Origin: Seiridium cupressi
Taxonomy: Eukaryota > Ascomycota > Sordariomycetes > Amphisphaeriales > Sporocadaceae
DNA length: 64,000 nucleotides
Assembly: GCA_036674765.1 (NCBI GenBank)
Contig: JARVKI010000004.1
Location: forward strand, 1-64,000
Direction: 5' to 3'
The translations under genes and the position numbers were made by a program. Below the pieces are notes generated by a model, which had not been told where the DNA came from, did not search any database, and saw nothing but the letters and a program-made list of their open reading frames with translations. Below, one piece after another: positions 23,301-34,169 of the stretch (positions within the stretch are counted from its first letter, which is position 1; every line of letters begins with the position of its first letter).

Positions 23301-25896
23301 GAGATCTCAGGTGCCGAAAGGTGGTGTTTCCAGAAGTTTTCTCACAGGTCGACATGGAAATTGCCGTCCGCCCCAAGTGCATACAAGTCCGTCCTGTCGA
23401 GGGAGGAGAGGGGCAAAATGCGGCAGTGCGTGCATGCATCGACTCGAAACCCTCCAGAGCGGTTTCGATTGCATCTTGTAGAGCAGCATTGAAAGTCTGG
23501 CATGGACAAACGACGGTGGGATGCCCAAGATGGTACACAAATCATATCGAACCCGAGCAGGTACAGCTGATGCTCGTCAGCGTCGCGCTCTCCAGGTGCT
23601 CTGCTGGGGGGCGGGCCGACGCAGGTTAGCCGGCCACGCCCTACCACATACCTAACGCAGGCCAAGTTCAGCTTGGATGTTCAGACGACACGGCGCTACT
23701 ACTGCTTGACTACCTGAAGTGCAGCACGCCGAGCAATAGTTGGGTGCAGGCGGCCTGCGAGGTGTGCTGCCAACAGGCCAACAGATATTGTTTTTAGTAA
23801 CAGGTACCCGTCGTTGCTAGCAAGCAAGCTGCTGATCGGCTGGGGGCTGTGACGCCATGCTGATTGACATGGGCGATAGAGTCCGATTCGACGAGGCTGC
23901 TGTGGGTGTGGTGGGTTGCTGAGCTCAGACTAGCAGCTAGTGCCAATTCGACTATCTGAGGGCATGGGTCTGCGAGCTCCCTAGAGACCCACCGCCGCCT
24001 TCTTTGCGGCTTCGCGAGCTTCTACGACTTTTCTAGAAGGCGGCCAGAAGCCTACGAAGCCGGGTAGTCCAAGTGCAGCGCATCGTGCTACGGTCCACAT
24101 GCAGGGATGCCGTGGCCATTAAGCGATGGCAATGCTGACGCTGGTCATCTCTCCAGTCGCGCTGGACAGTGCCGTCCCTCATATTGGACTGGGTTGTGTG
24201 GAAGCCCCAGGGTTTGGACCAAAAGACCAGACTGGTTCGCCAGGAGCAGCCTTTCGCTGTAGACAAGACAGGCCGGGACGGCTCTGTTTGGTGTATATTG
24301 TGCCCTCAACACGACGTTCGTAAGTTGCTTTTCCGGCCAGGGGAAAGCTTCTCCATGCCGTGCAATAGTCATGACATTGCTTTGGGAAGTTCGTTTTCCT
24401 ATGCCGCACCTAGGGCATAGATATTGCGCCGCAGCTCGAGCCAGCTGGAACTCGGGGGATTTGCACGCACCCGGGTCCCCAAACGGCACACGCTGTGCAA
24501 AAGCCCAAAGCCCAAAGCGAAAAACAAAATTAGCTGCGCACTACGGTCGATAAATAGAGACAGCCGTGGCAGAGACGGAGGCCGGTGGCTGTCTGATCAA
24601 AAAGTGAACCGGCATGTCTCTGGCGATCCACTCTCGCGCTCTTGCTGCAGCACAACCCCGGTCACTGTATCAGTGTTACAGCGAACTTGCAGGCGTTGTG
24701 CAAGACTTGTCCCAGTCTGCCGTGCGACTAGAACCACGTCCCATGGCCCCAATCAAGAGCAGCAAAACCTTCCTGAACGCCTTCTATCCGCCCCCCCCCT
24801 TCTGGAGCCCTGCGCGGCTTTGGACTCGTCTCTTCCCTTCTGCTTTCCCATTTCTCTTTCTCTGCTACATTGCATTTGCCAGTGGCTCCTCGACGACCCC
24901 CATTGCAGGCGTCGAGGTCAATTTCCCGGGGACCTGTCTAACTACCTACCTATCTAGAGTTCGCGGCGCCCAGACATTTTCGTATTTTATATCTTTATTT
25001 TTTTAAACTCCCTCTCCCTTGCTCTTCAGCTGCGTTAAAAACAGCTGTACTAGAGGCTCCCAACCCCACCAGCCAGTGGAAAGACCGGAATTGAGATCTT
25101 GTCCCACCGAATAGGTATCAGGGCTCGTCCGCATTCTCTCTCCTAGCAATTGCGCCGGGGCAATTGCATTGCGTTGCGTTGCGTTGCTGCATCGTGTCGG
25201 ACTGACACTGTACCGTACCTGCTTGTACCTTCACGCCTCACCTTCACTCCTCACCCTCGCGGTTCCCCAGCCACTCGCATCGCATCGCAGCGCATCGCAT
25301 TCACGACGTCCTACCCGCCCTGTTAGGCATTCGACTCGAACGAGCGCCCCCCCGGGTCCCCGTCTACTCTCTCCGCTGCAATATAACCGATTTGCGATCC
25401 CAAGCAATGCGATCGCCTCCAATTCTAGCACACCCGTCCAGTACATACCACAGCGCCACGTTACGAAAACACCATTGCGACGCCATCACCACTCCCGATT
25501 ACGTGTAACACGACGCCTTCCGAGGACTCGAAAAAAGACCAACTCTCGCAGTCTGGCCTGTCCCTTGCTGCATTGGCATCCTTGACTTACTGCATCGTCG
25601 CCGTCAATCAAGCAAGCAAGCACTGCTCGTTGCCGTTCCCGTCCCATGTCACCAACTCGTCGCCGCGACACTTCTTGGTCCTCTTCTGCCCTCGTCAAGA
25701 AAGTGGATGAGGTCGTGTGATCCCTTGACCTCAGTTGCATGTGCCGAACAACGGACGAATGGTCGACTACACTTCCCACCAGACGCTTGTCTGCCCAACC
25801 TGACGATACCATCACGCCGACCGAGATTATCGGCGCAATCGCATACGCTAGCGAAGGTGCACCAGTCGTCGGACTGGTTGCCAGCACTTCGTCATC
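17357..25896. other. 8.5-kb region with no recognisable gene, ending in the PDE leader
   Basis: This is the longest empty stretch. Frames are short and not family-like. Noted items: an AT-rich patch at about 18720-18900 with a 16-A run (18856-18871); a small interval near 23342-23481 where all six frames lack stops; C/T-rich DNA from about 24780; GCGTT repeats at 25170-25186 and GCATC-type repeats at 25275-25301. From about 24.6 kb to 25896 it has the look of a long, CT-rich 5' leader of the phosphodiesterase gene, with several upstream ATGs. I see no tRNA, rRNA or mobile-element motif. A minus-strand frame at about 20055-19792, preceded by a strong-looking acceptor, is possible but unproven. 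Confidence 0.5.
25170..25301. repeat. Pentanucleotide repeat pair in the PDE leader
   Basis: Positions 25170-25186 hold three tandem GCGTT units and 25275-25301 hold GCATC-type units with one imperfect copy. A similar GCATC run occurs near 58264-58282 in the leader of the PUB1-like gene. These are short simple repeats; function is unknown. Confidence 0.7.
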
Positions 25897-28738
25897 ATGG
25901 ACAGCGCAACATGCAACGTCATCTACGTCGACCGCAATGTGCGCAACAGTATTCGATTGAATACCAACTCGACCACGTCTGATTTAGATGCGGCACTGGG
26001 CGAATCGAGTGAACTCCGAGAAAATCTCTCGTTGCTTTTAGATGCTTTCCGTGAAGGTACGCCTGCGATTTGCCTTGTTGCGCTGTAACGTTCGCTGATA
26101 GCTGGTTGCCCAGTCCACGTATGTGCCGATGGCACCGCTTGTGTCGAGACGCTGCTCGACCTCCACGATACATCGAGCATCGAGCTGCGCCCAACACTTA
26201 TACTAATAGATACCCCTCACGATGAGCAGATAATAGATTCCGAATCTCCCTCGCGGGACCCCTCTCCTCACTCCAAAAACTCGTCGGATCACCTGCATGA
26301 TAGTTCGGACCGCAGCATATACGGATTGAGGTTGCTGGAGAAAGTGGTGTATGAAATGCACTCGCGGAATCTGTCCAGGCTGGTTGTGCCCATCCCCATC
26401 GTCACCTTCCCTCTACTACAAACCCCGCCGGCACTTGACCACTCAGACGACGAGCCTGCTACGGCCCCGTACGCTGAATATTTGCACCAAACAGCCAATG
26501 CGCTCGGGAGGCCTTTAACCAATAGGGCGCTCCTGCGCAGATGTCTTGACTCGGGCGCTGTCGATGTCATGGCTAGCCCCCTTCACATGAAGACGTTAAC
26601 GACACTCGAGGTTCATGCATATAGGGCTCATAAGGAGGCTCTCAAAGAGCAACAGGCCTTGCTGGAAATCAGGCGAGGACGCAAACGCTCTTGGGTCGGC
26701 GTCCATGAGGAGCAACCCTTCTCGTACCTTCGTGAGGCAATGGTCTCAAGTCTTATGGGTGGCATATGTCGATCTGGTGACGAGAGCGACGTCCTAATTG
26801 GGAGTGTCAGGATCTCTGTGTCATCTGAGCAGAAAGCTGGCATCGCTGAAGCTATTGGAAAGTGGAATTTTTGTGCCCATGATTTTAATGATGACCAGCT
26901 CCTCATTGCTGCAAGTCTCATGTTCAAGCATGCTTTCTCTATGCCGGAATTGGAACAGTGGCGGATACCGACAGGTAAGCCAGAGAACCGATCTGGCGAT
27001 TGAGTCCGCACTCTCCAAGCCTCGCCTCCCTCTTGGAACGCTTTTGCTGACAATTGCTAGACCAATTGACGACGTTTCTGGTCTCTTGTCGGGCAGCCTA
27101 CAACACCTTTGTTCCCTACCACAACTTTCGCCACGCCGTGGACGTCCTCCAAGCAACATTTAGCTTCCTCTTGCGCCTAGGTGCTTTGCCGCCATATCCT
27201 CTCGAAGCCGGTGCCGACGTTACGCCAACCCCGAAAACTCCTCTTGCGGCTCTGCTGAGGCCATTTGAGACACTGACTCTACTCATCAGTGCCATTGGCC
27301 ATGATGTTGGCCACCCAGGTGTGAACAACGGTTTTCTAGTGACACTCAATGCGCCACTGGCACAGCTGTACAACGACCGTTCTGTTCTAGAATCGTTCCA
27401 TTGTGCCGCTTACTCGCAGATCCTACGCAGGTATTGGCCCACGGTATTCGAAAATACAAAAATGAGGAACCTCATGATTAGCTCCATTCTGGCGACGGAC
27501 ATGGGCCTCCATTTCGATTACATGGCAAAACTTAGCACTCTTCAGGAAAAGTTGCGTGAAAACAACTCAACTGAAGGCTGGAACGCCAAGACTGTCGAAA
27601 TAGAGACAGCACTAGCATGCGCATTACTTATCAAATGCGCTGATATCAGCAACGTGGTAAGTCGCGTGCCTACCTAATTATTTGTCGCAGGACCCAGCTA
27701 AAGAGTACGCAGGCTCGACGATATGATGCGGCCTTTCAATGGATGCACATTCTATGCGATGAGTTCGCACGGCAAGCATCTATGGAAAACCAGATCGGCA
27801 TTACCTCATCCCTGATCGCAGAACCAAAAAAGGACTTCCTATCGCTGGGTAAGGCCCAACTGGGATTCGTGAACTTATTTGCAATTCCGCTTTTCCAAGG
27901 TGTGGCAGATGTTTTGCCGTGCATGAAATACACGGTGGATCAGTTGGAAGAGACCAAGACCAAGTTCGAAAAAGCCATAGAAGACTACCCAACGATGGAT
28001 GAGCAGGCGAGGAAGGCTTTCCAAGATGGAACGGTTCCGCCAAACGCGATGGAAATGGCCGTTATCCCCGAAGATTCGCGGGACTCGTCATCGGGCACAA
28101 CCTTGGATGCCTCTTACCAAAGCATACCCAACAACCATGCCGCAATGAAAAAGGCCGGATCTTCACCTCCCGGACAGCCGCAGCAGATCCCCAATGTTCC
28201 AGGCGAGTATAAAGAAGTAAATGGCATATCGAGCGAGTTCGACGACGTGGCACGCTTCGCAGCAAGCGACCCGTTCCATATCGCGGATGGGGACATTAGT
28301 GTCACGGGACATAACGGCAAACAGCGCTCCAGCGAGACAACCGAGGGCAGTAATTCGGGGCCATATTCAGGTGACTGGGCGTCGCAGGCCACGAGTGCCA
28401 CGACCGGGAAAATGCCACTTTCCCCGAGCACTCAAGGGACGAGCATTATCAGCCAAGAATCATTGGAACAGCCGTCTGGTATTCCGGTCACCACGGTTAC
28501 TGGCCCCGAGCCGAACCATCTCGGGGTTCCATTACCGCCAATGGAATATGTGAGCTCAATTGAGGAGCACTCCAATGGCAGCACTCTCAAGCTGGATGGT
28601 TCGCCTGGCTCAGACAGGTCGCCAAATTCCAACAAATCGCTCAAGAAAAAGCCCAGTCGGTTCAGGATGAACGCGCTGAAGCTATTCAGACGCGATAAAG
28701 GCAACAGCTCACCTTCATCCGGAGAGATTGGTGGCTGA
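25897..28738 (+). CDS. High-affinity 3',5'-cyclic nucleotide phosphodiesterase (Pde2/PdeH type)
   Basis: Hydrolyses cAMP to 5'-AMP and so dampens PKA signalling. Exons 25897-26056, 26114-26974, 27061-27656 and 27713-28738 encode 880 aa. The class I PDE catalytic domain spans about residues 300-640: HNFRHAVDV gives H361 and H365, GHDVGHPG gives H421, D422 and H425, and KCADISN gives D535; these metal ligands are all present. The invariant Gln block follows in exon 4 (FVNLFAIPLFQGV). The N-terminal 290 residues are weakly conserved in this family. The C-terminal 200 residues are Ser/Pro/Gly-rich and end in a basic segment (KKKPSRFRMNALKLFRR), which might bind membrane or partners. Start chosen at MDSATCNVIYVD because an in-frame upstream ATG is lacking and this is a typical N-terminus of fungal homologues. 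Intron 3 falls inside the ISNV|ARRYD block. Confidence 0.93.
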
Positions 28739-29755
28739 ATCAATCAGGAGTGGAAGTGCAAGAACAAAACCAAGCGCCCCGACACGACCTGATACGACAT
28801 ACGACTAGTGCGTCTCCAATAAGGACGCGGATGACGTACGACTGTGACGGGATGCCCATGAGCACTTCAAGCAACGAGTGCTTGAGGTGACGTATATAGT
28901 GTATTTTATGGCCAGCGGAAAACTGTATCTGTTTTTCAAGGACGCTTTGTGCATCTACAGGTTTGTACTGTTAGCGATATGATGAATCAGCTAGGATTAT
29001 TCGCTGGAGTGACCGGGGGTATTAGGGAACAGGACATGCCACTGAAATTCACGTGGTGCGACTGCGTTGAGCAGAAGATGTGTACCAAGACCAACAAAAA
29101 AAAAAGTGGGAAACATAGAATTATGAGTTGATGATACCTGAGGGCTTGAGGGCCAAGGAAAAATATCAAATGAGGAAATCTCATTACTTCAAAGCAAAAA
29201 CTTGAAGGGTATATATCATAAGGAGAGAAGTGTCTCGTGCTATAAGCTTTGCGTTTACTGACTGCCTCCGCGATATGGTGCAGAGGCCCTTCGTCTACGT
29301 TAGGTGCTCAACAATGCAAGGCCCCTTCGAATTCAGAGGTCAAATGCGAGCTGAACGGGGCTCTGTCCGATCTTCTGCAGTCAATGAGGAAGGAGCAAAC
29401 ACATGAGACGAAAGCTCGTCGAGATTTTCGTCGATCTGATATTTGCCACACACCCGGCTCAAACTAACTCATCTTAACGGTCCCACAAAACCGTTCCGAC
29501 CGAGTTTTTAAGGATAGTCCAAGTTAACAACAGTTTGGAAATGAAACGAACTGAAGTTTTGTAAAAGCGCGAGCATGTTATGTCTCACGGTGGCGGATGT
29601 AATCGGAGAAGGGTAATTTTTCTTAGTATGGATGGATTTTTAAGGTCTCCTTTTGCATCTCTAGGTACTACTTTGACCATGATGAATTATACGGGTCAAC
29701 AACTTACAGTTTGCCTAGGGCTAGGACATACAATCGAGTGTCTGGAAAAGAGAGT
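28739..29755. other. Intergenic region, PDE to DUF3669 gene
   Basis: About 1 kb of 3' flank and promoter. It becomes AT-richer after 29460. No gene or repeat recognised. Confidence 0.5.
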
Positions 29756-30982
29756 ATGAATAACGAAAAGTCAAGAATTACCATGCCGACTCCCCAGGAA
29801 ACGCTCCGCGCCCAGCTCAACACTAGAATGCCCGCACCCACAGCTACCCCTGAAAGCGACAAGACACCCGCAACACCAGGACGTCGGTATTTCAGGGTCA
29901 TCGGCCGCGGTACCTGCGGCACCATCTACGAACACTCTGGACTTCCGGCCGAAGTCGCCATAAAGGTCGGCTCGGAACGGGCTTCCATCAAGCGAGACTT
30001 TAACCACTCTCTACGGGCCTTCAATGCCACCAAGACTTCCTGCCCAAGATCAGAGGCGCTGCTTCAGATCCCGCTTCCCCTTGTCCCGCGCCCGCGGAAA
30101 CGGCTTGACGACAATGACCTCGGCAGATTGGGAAGCAAGGGTCTGAGGCTGGAGGCCGTGGACGCCGAGATTTGTGACGGGGGTCCGAGGGTTTTCAGAG
30201 GAGCAGTGATCCCTGCTGCCTGGGAGGAAGAGCGGATTGGGGCCGTGTCCGAGGCGGTCAGAGACGCCTTAGTTGATCTGTATGTCGAACCGGATCAGAG
30301 GCCTAGCGTGAAAAGCGACGACGAAAACAGGGATTGTTTGATCCGCGTCTATCTTGGTGCCGAGTCGCCAGGACCACATCACTTAGAAGAGCTGCGGAAC
30401 GCACCGCTTTATCTAGACCAGATGATCAGTCTGCAGTTGGACACCCAAACTCTAGCAAAGGAGATGGCCATGAGACTCGCGACGTGCCATTGGGGCGCTG
30501 GCCTGGATGGCATGGACATCGAGTTCGTGCTCGGAGCGCCGAGGCTGGCGAGGTATAGAGACAGGACCGAGCTGGCGAAGCCTCAGCCGGCGGCGAAGAT
30601 GTGGATGTTGGATTATGATAAGACGACTCTTATCCCTCTACACGGGAAGACGGCGGAATTGGAGAAAACGGGTGAAGATATTGTGAGCAAGTTCTCGATA
30701 GCCATACATGGGAATGACCCGTACTACCCGCGTCCGAGTTTGAATCAGGGAGTGTGGGACAAATTCGCCGAAATTTATATATTGGGTAGTCGGAGTATCC
30801 TGAGGAATACGAAGATGCCAGATGAAAAGATGAAGCGACTGCTGGAACTTCCAAAGCGGGTGATAGAACGGCTGAAGGAGCTATACGACGCCGAGGAGAG
30901 GTGGCAGCGAGATGCGAGCGAATTGGTTGGTTTCGAAGATGACACAGGCCGAGTGGATAAAGGATGGGGGAGCGAGAAGTGA
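29756..30982 (+). CDS. DUF3669-family protein with protein-kinase-like motifs
   Basis: Single exon, 408 aa, from the first ATG at 29756 (a second ATG nine codons later is also possible). The C-terminal half matches the fungal DUF3669 family: PLYLDQMISL, then LATCHWGAGLDGMDIEFVLG, then MWMLDYDKTTLI. The function of the family is unknown. Reading the sequence as a degenerate protein kinase makes sense of it: IGRGTCGTIYE at about residues 50-60 resembles the glycine-rich loop, VAIKVG about 15 residues later resembles the ATP-binding Lys strand, the HW..GLDG.DIEF block sits where the catalytic loop would be, and LDYDK sits where DFG would be. That reading is inference. No signal peptide or membrane segment is present. 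Such genes are often multi-copy and patchily distributed in Pezizomycotina. Confidence 0.82.
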   Translation: MNNEKSRITMPTPQETLRAQLNTRMPAPTATPESDKTPATPGRRYFRVIGRGTCGTIYEHSGLPAEVAIKVGSERASIKRDFNHSLRAFNATKTSCPRSEALLQIPLPLVPRPRKRLDDNDLGRLGSKGLRLEAVDAEICDGGPRVFRGAVIPAAWEEERIGAVSEAVRDALVDLYVEPDQRPSVKSDDENRDCLIRVYLGAESPGPHHLEELRNAPLYLDQMISLQLDTQTLAKEMAMRLATCHWGAGLDGMDIEFVLGAPRLARYRDRTELAKPQPAAKMWMLDYDKTTLIPLHGKTAELEKTGEDIVSKFSIAIHGNDPYYPRPSLNQGVWDKFAEIYILGSRSILRNTKMPDEKMKRLLELPKRVIERLKELYDAEERWQRDASELVGFEDDTGRVDKGWGSEK

Positions 30983-31651
30983 GACGAAGACACAGAGTAT
31001 CCTGGTTGAACTTTATGACTGGGCTGTAGAATAGTATGCAAAATATACACGTGATCGAGCTCTCTCGGCTTTTTATTCGACCAGGATCTCCACTGGTTGC
31101 ACGAAATTATATAATTGGCCTAACAAACATACTGACACAACGCATCACATCATTCACTGACACGAAGTTTAGTGGCGACCATTCCTTGTTCATGATTCAA
31201 CAACAAATAAATTTTAAGCGCTCTTTGGTTCATAATTTAGTGAATAGGTAACTTCAGGTACTTTCTTGTCACCCTAGACCGTTTAGTACAGAAGCTTGAT
31301 CATCAACATCATCATCTGCATCTGTTTTCGAATCTACAGACAGGCGAGGCCTGGAAACTGTGGCTATGGCGGAGTTTCCAAACGTACTTGGCAGCATTTC
31401 AAGCAGGTGTCCACTGCAAACGGCCGCAAGAGCAAGTTTATCGACTGGCATGTATGCGAGGGTTTAGGCAACGCACACCGCACAAACCGGGACAAAACTC
31501 GTGCAAACATCTAATACTGTTCGAGAAGATTTCGGGGAAGGATCGTGCTTCAACTCCAACCCATTGAACCACGCTCCGGAGGCCTCACCGTCGAGTAATT
31601 AAACCGTACATAACACCTCTACAACAAGCTGAGGCCAGCACAATAGTGAAT
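30983..31651. other. Intergenic region, DUF3669 to caspase-like gene
   Basis: About 670 nt, AT-rich at 31060-31260. No gene recognised; it must hold the promoter of the caspase-like gene. Confidence 0.5.
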
Positions 31652-32824
31652 ATGGTCACCATGATCGACCCTGACAACGCCATCTCTCCTCCGTCCCTTC
31701 CACTGGACGAGTTCATCGGCCTGATTAACGCAGCACAGGGCTTACAACACGAGCAACAATGTCATAGCCCGAAGAGGGTCAGAGTCGTTCTTGTCACCTG
31801 GGATCAAGATGAATGCCCGGACGAGAAGCATGACATAGACGGCTGGACAGCGGCATTGGGGGACATTTTCGACAGGATCTTCCATTATGAGGTTACCCAA
31901 CACATCTGCAAGCTCGGTGACGAGCAGGCACAAAATATTTTGATTGAACGTCTTCGGAGTTATATCGCTGCCCTGGGGAAGGACGACTTGGTGGTCTTCT
32001 ACTACAGTGGCCGAAGTACCCTGGGTCCAAGATCCGTGTTACTGGAGGGCGTCAGCCAGCATGGGATAGGGAGGGTGGACTTTTCCACCGTGATCACCGA
32101 CTGCTTTGATCAAGCCGAAATCGACATCATCCTGTTCATGGACTGCTGCTACGGCTCAATGGCGCCAATAGGGCAATCGAAATACAGGAGAGAACTTATA
32201 GCGGCGGCTCCTTTTGGCGTCAAACCTGTTCGGGGAGCGAGGTCCTTCACCGCCGCGCTCTTGTTCAATTTACAACTTTCGGTCGCGTTGAGCCTAGACT
32301 CTGTCCCAGCTTCGTTGCTTTATTCCTGGCTCACGAAATCCTGCTTCTGGCTCGAGCCAAGCGGAGAACCAAGACTCGATACGATACCCCTACACGTCGA
32401 GCAGGCGGAGAGCTGCGAGAGACCCGTCATCGTACTGCCACAATTCCATCTTGGGGAAGAATCCGCGGCCGGTCTGGACACTACATATGGGGCCGGGTGC
32501 CATGTATATATGGAAGTGAACATCACGACTGAGCGGCGCATAACGGTGCTGGACTGGGATCGGGTTGTGCGGAAAGCTAACCTCTACGGAAAAGTTCACA
32601 TCGAGCGGGCCCTTGAAATCCCGGATGGATACTCTCTCCGAATTTTTATTCCTGTGACTCTATGGTATAACCTGCGATCGCATCCGGCCTTGCGCTACGG
32701 AACTATCGCTGGGAAGAATGCGAAGAGGCCAGACTTATATACGATCAAGGGTGCCGAGAGATACACGGCATGCAGACAGTTGGGTTCAGAAGATAGTGAT
32801 TCTTCCGGGGGTGCGCCTCTGTAG
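31652..32824 (+). CDS. Caspase-like (C14 fold) protein, catalytic His replaced by Arg
   Basis: Single exon, 390 aa from the ATG at 31652. Residues about 40-260 follow the caspase/metacaspase p20 pattern: VRVVLVTW strand, the LRSYIAALGKDDLVVFYYSG strand that normally ends in the catalytic His, and IDIILFMDCCYGS with the catalytic Cys position at C166. The expected YSGHG/YGGHA is YSGRS here, so the His position holds R121 and protease activity is doubtful. After the p20-like part comes ELIAAAPFG..GARSFTAALL, then a second domain ending in a block with IPVTLWYNL..HPALRY that is shared by a fungal family of caspase-domain proteins with no assigned role. In fungi, caspase-like domains occur in programmed cell death and heterokaryon incompatibility proteins. 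No signal peptide. It lies 670 nt downstream of the DUF3669 gene on the same strand. Confidence 0.78.
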   Translation: MVTMIDPDNAISPPSLPLDEFIGLINAAQGLQHEQQCHSPKRVRVVLVTWDQDECPDEKHDIDGWTAALGDIFDRIFHYEVTQHICKLGDEQAQNILIERLRSYIAALGKDDLVVFYYSGRSTLGPRSVLLEGVSQHGIGRVDFSTVITDCFDQAEIDIILFMDCCYGSMAPIGQSKYRRELIAAAPFGVKPVRGARSFTAALLFNLQLSVALSLDSVPASLLYSWLTKSCFWLEPSGEPRLDTIPLHVEQAESCERPVIVLPQFHLGEESAAGLDTTYGAGCHVYMEVNITTERRITVLDWDRVVRKANLYGKVHIERALEIPDGYSLRIFIPVTLWYNLRSHPALRYGTIAGKNAKRPDLYTIKGAERYTACRQLGSEDSDSSGGAPL

Positions 32825-33063
32825 GCCAGACGAATCGGACTCGAGGAAGGAAGACATTCGGATCGTAGAGTTTTGTGGATTTCCTCAAGTGAGTGCTCAC
32901 CGTATGTGCTAAGAATCATCAAGGGTGGATTAGTTTATTAGCTATTCGGATGTTTTATTAACCTCCTATTGGCTTACATTGCTCATAAAATCTACCAGAT
33001 GGATTAGAGAGTTAACTCAGACACCTTTCTTATACCAGAAAAAGACAAGTCCAATCATCCTGG

Positions 33064-34169
33064 TCAAAAACGCGTAGCAGCCATCTCATGTGCCGGCACG
33101 GGACCGTCGATCTCGGCTGTCTTGCTCGGGTCGTCGTGAGGCCTCGGATGTCCACCCGCCATGTCTGAAGGTCTGGTGCTGCCGGTATGCTGGGCGTCAA
33201 AATACTGCTGCGGCATTACCTGACCATAGGCCTGGGTGCCGGTGACGTAACCGCCTCCTAGCGCTGGCTGTGAGTTTCCTGGGTGCTGCTGCGGCCCAGG
33301 AGTATAGCCGCTGTTTCTCAACTGGTTGCGGAGCGATCTATTCTTCGCAAGCATGAGGCCCAACACCGCAAGCGAGATGAGCAACAGGCTGCCCTCCACA
33401 GCTAGTCCGGCAATAATGCCGCCGCTGGGCGTGGAATCCTGCGCCGCACATGTTTGCGTGGCCTGGGCCCCGCCTATACCAGTGCCTGTAGGAGTACTGG
33501 TGCTGAGGCTTGAGGTTCCGGTCCCAGTAGGAGAAACAGTGCTTGAAGACTGCAGTTGTCTGATAACGATCCCTATGTCCCGCCCTCCAAGAGTGAAATT
33601 ATTGGCGCAGCACGCTGTGTCGTTGAGACGTGCTGACCCGTTGTCAGATAGCTCGTTACAACAAAACGTGGTGGTATTGCAAGATTGAAGGTATGCGTTG
33701 TAGTATGTACCTGCACCAGAAATCTACAGGTTAGTGACTGTCGGGCATATGTATCTCATATTCATGCTATTATGGCTTAGGGTACTTCACACTTGTCTGA
33801 TTACAGTCATGTATACAGATATCACTAGAAACAAGACGTACCATCGGTGCAAAACTTAGGACAGGATCGGTCCTGAAATGTCGGATCGGTGCAGCCAGTT
33901 GCCCAGAGGACGTGAGACGGCTGGGTGGCCGCTGTGTTCAGACATAAGCCGGAGAGTAGACATGCATCTGAATTGACGTAATTGCAGCAAGCAGAATGGG
34001 AGCCCGTCTCGCCCGCTGCGTTTGTGTTGCAAGGGACATCCTGAGAGCCGTTTGACTTGGAGCCGTCAAGGTGGTAACACGTCTGGGCGATGGCCAGGCT
34101 CGCGAGGCTGTAGAGGTAAATTGCCCATAGAAGCGAGCGGGTCTTTTGGGGGTCCAACGAAGCCAACAT
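33064..34169 (-). CDS. Cys-rich single-pass surface membrane protein
   Basis: Two minus-strand exons, 34169-33842 and 33710-33064 (131-nt intron, donor GTACGT, acceptor TGCAG), give 324 aa. Residues about 13-29 form a signal peptide (LLWAIYLYSLASLAIAQ). The ectodomain begins TCYHLDGS and contains about 14 Cys, including CC pairs and a C.LSGLCLN pattern, typical of a large fungal group of uncharacterised cell-surface proteins. A Ser/Thr-rich stalk (about 177-205) precedes one membrane helix (about 213-235, GGIIAGLAVEGSLLLISLAV) and a cytoplasmic tail rich in Pro, Gly and Gln. This topology resembles wall-stress sensors, but no WSC domain is evident. It converges on the caspase-like gene (239 nt between stops). 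The first-exon frame stops 12 nt after the donor, so splicing is required for the full protein. Confidence 0.8.
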
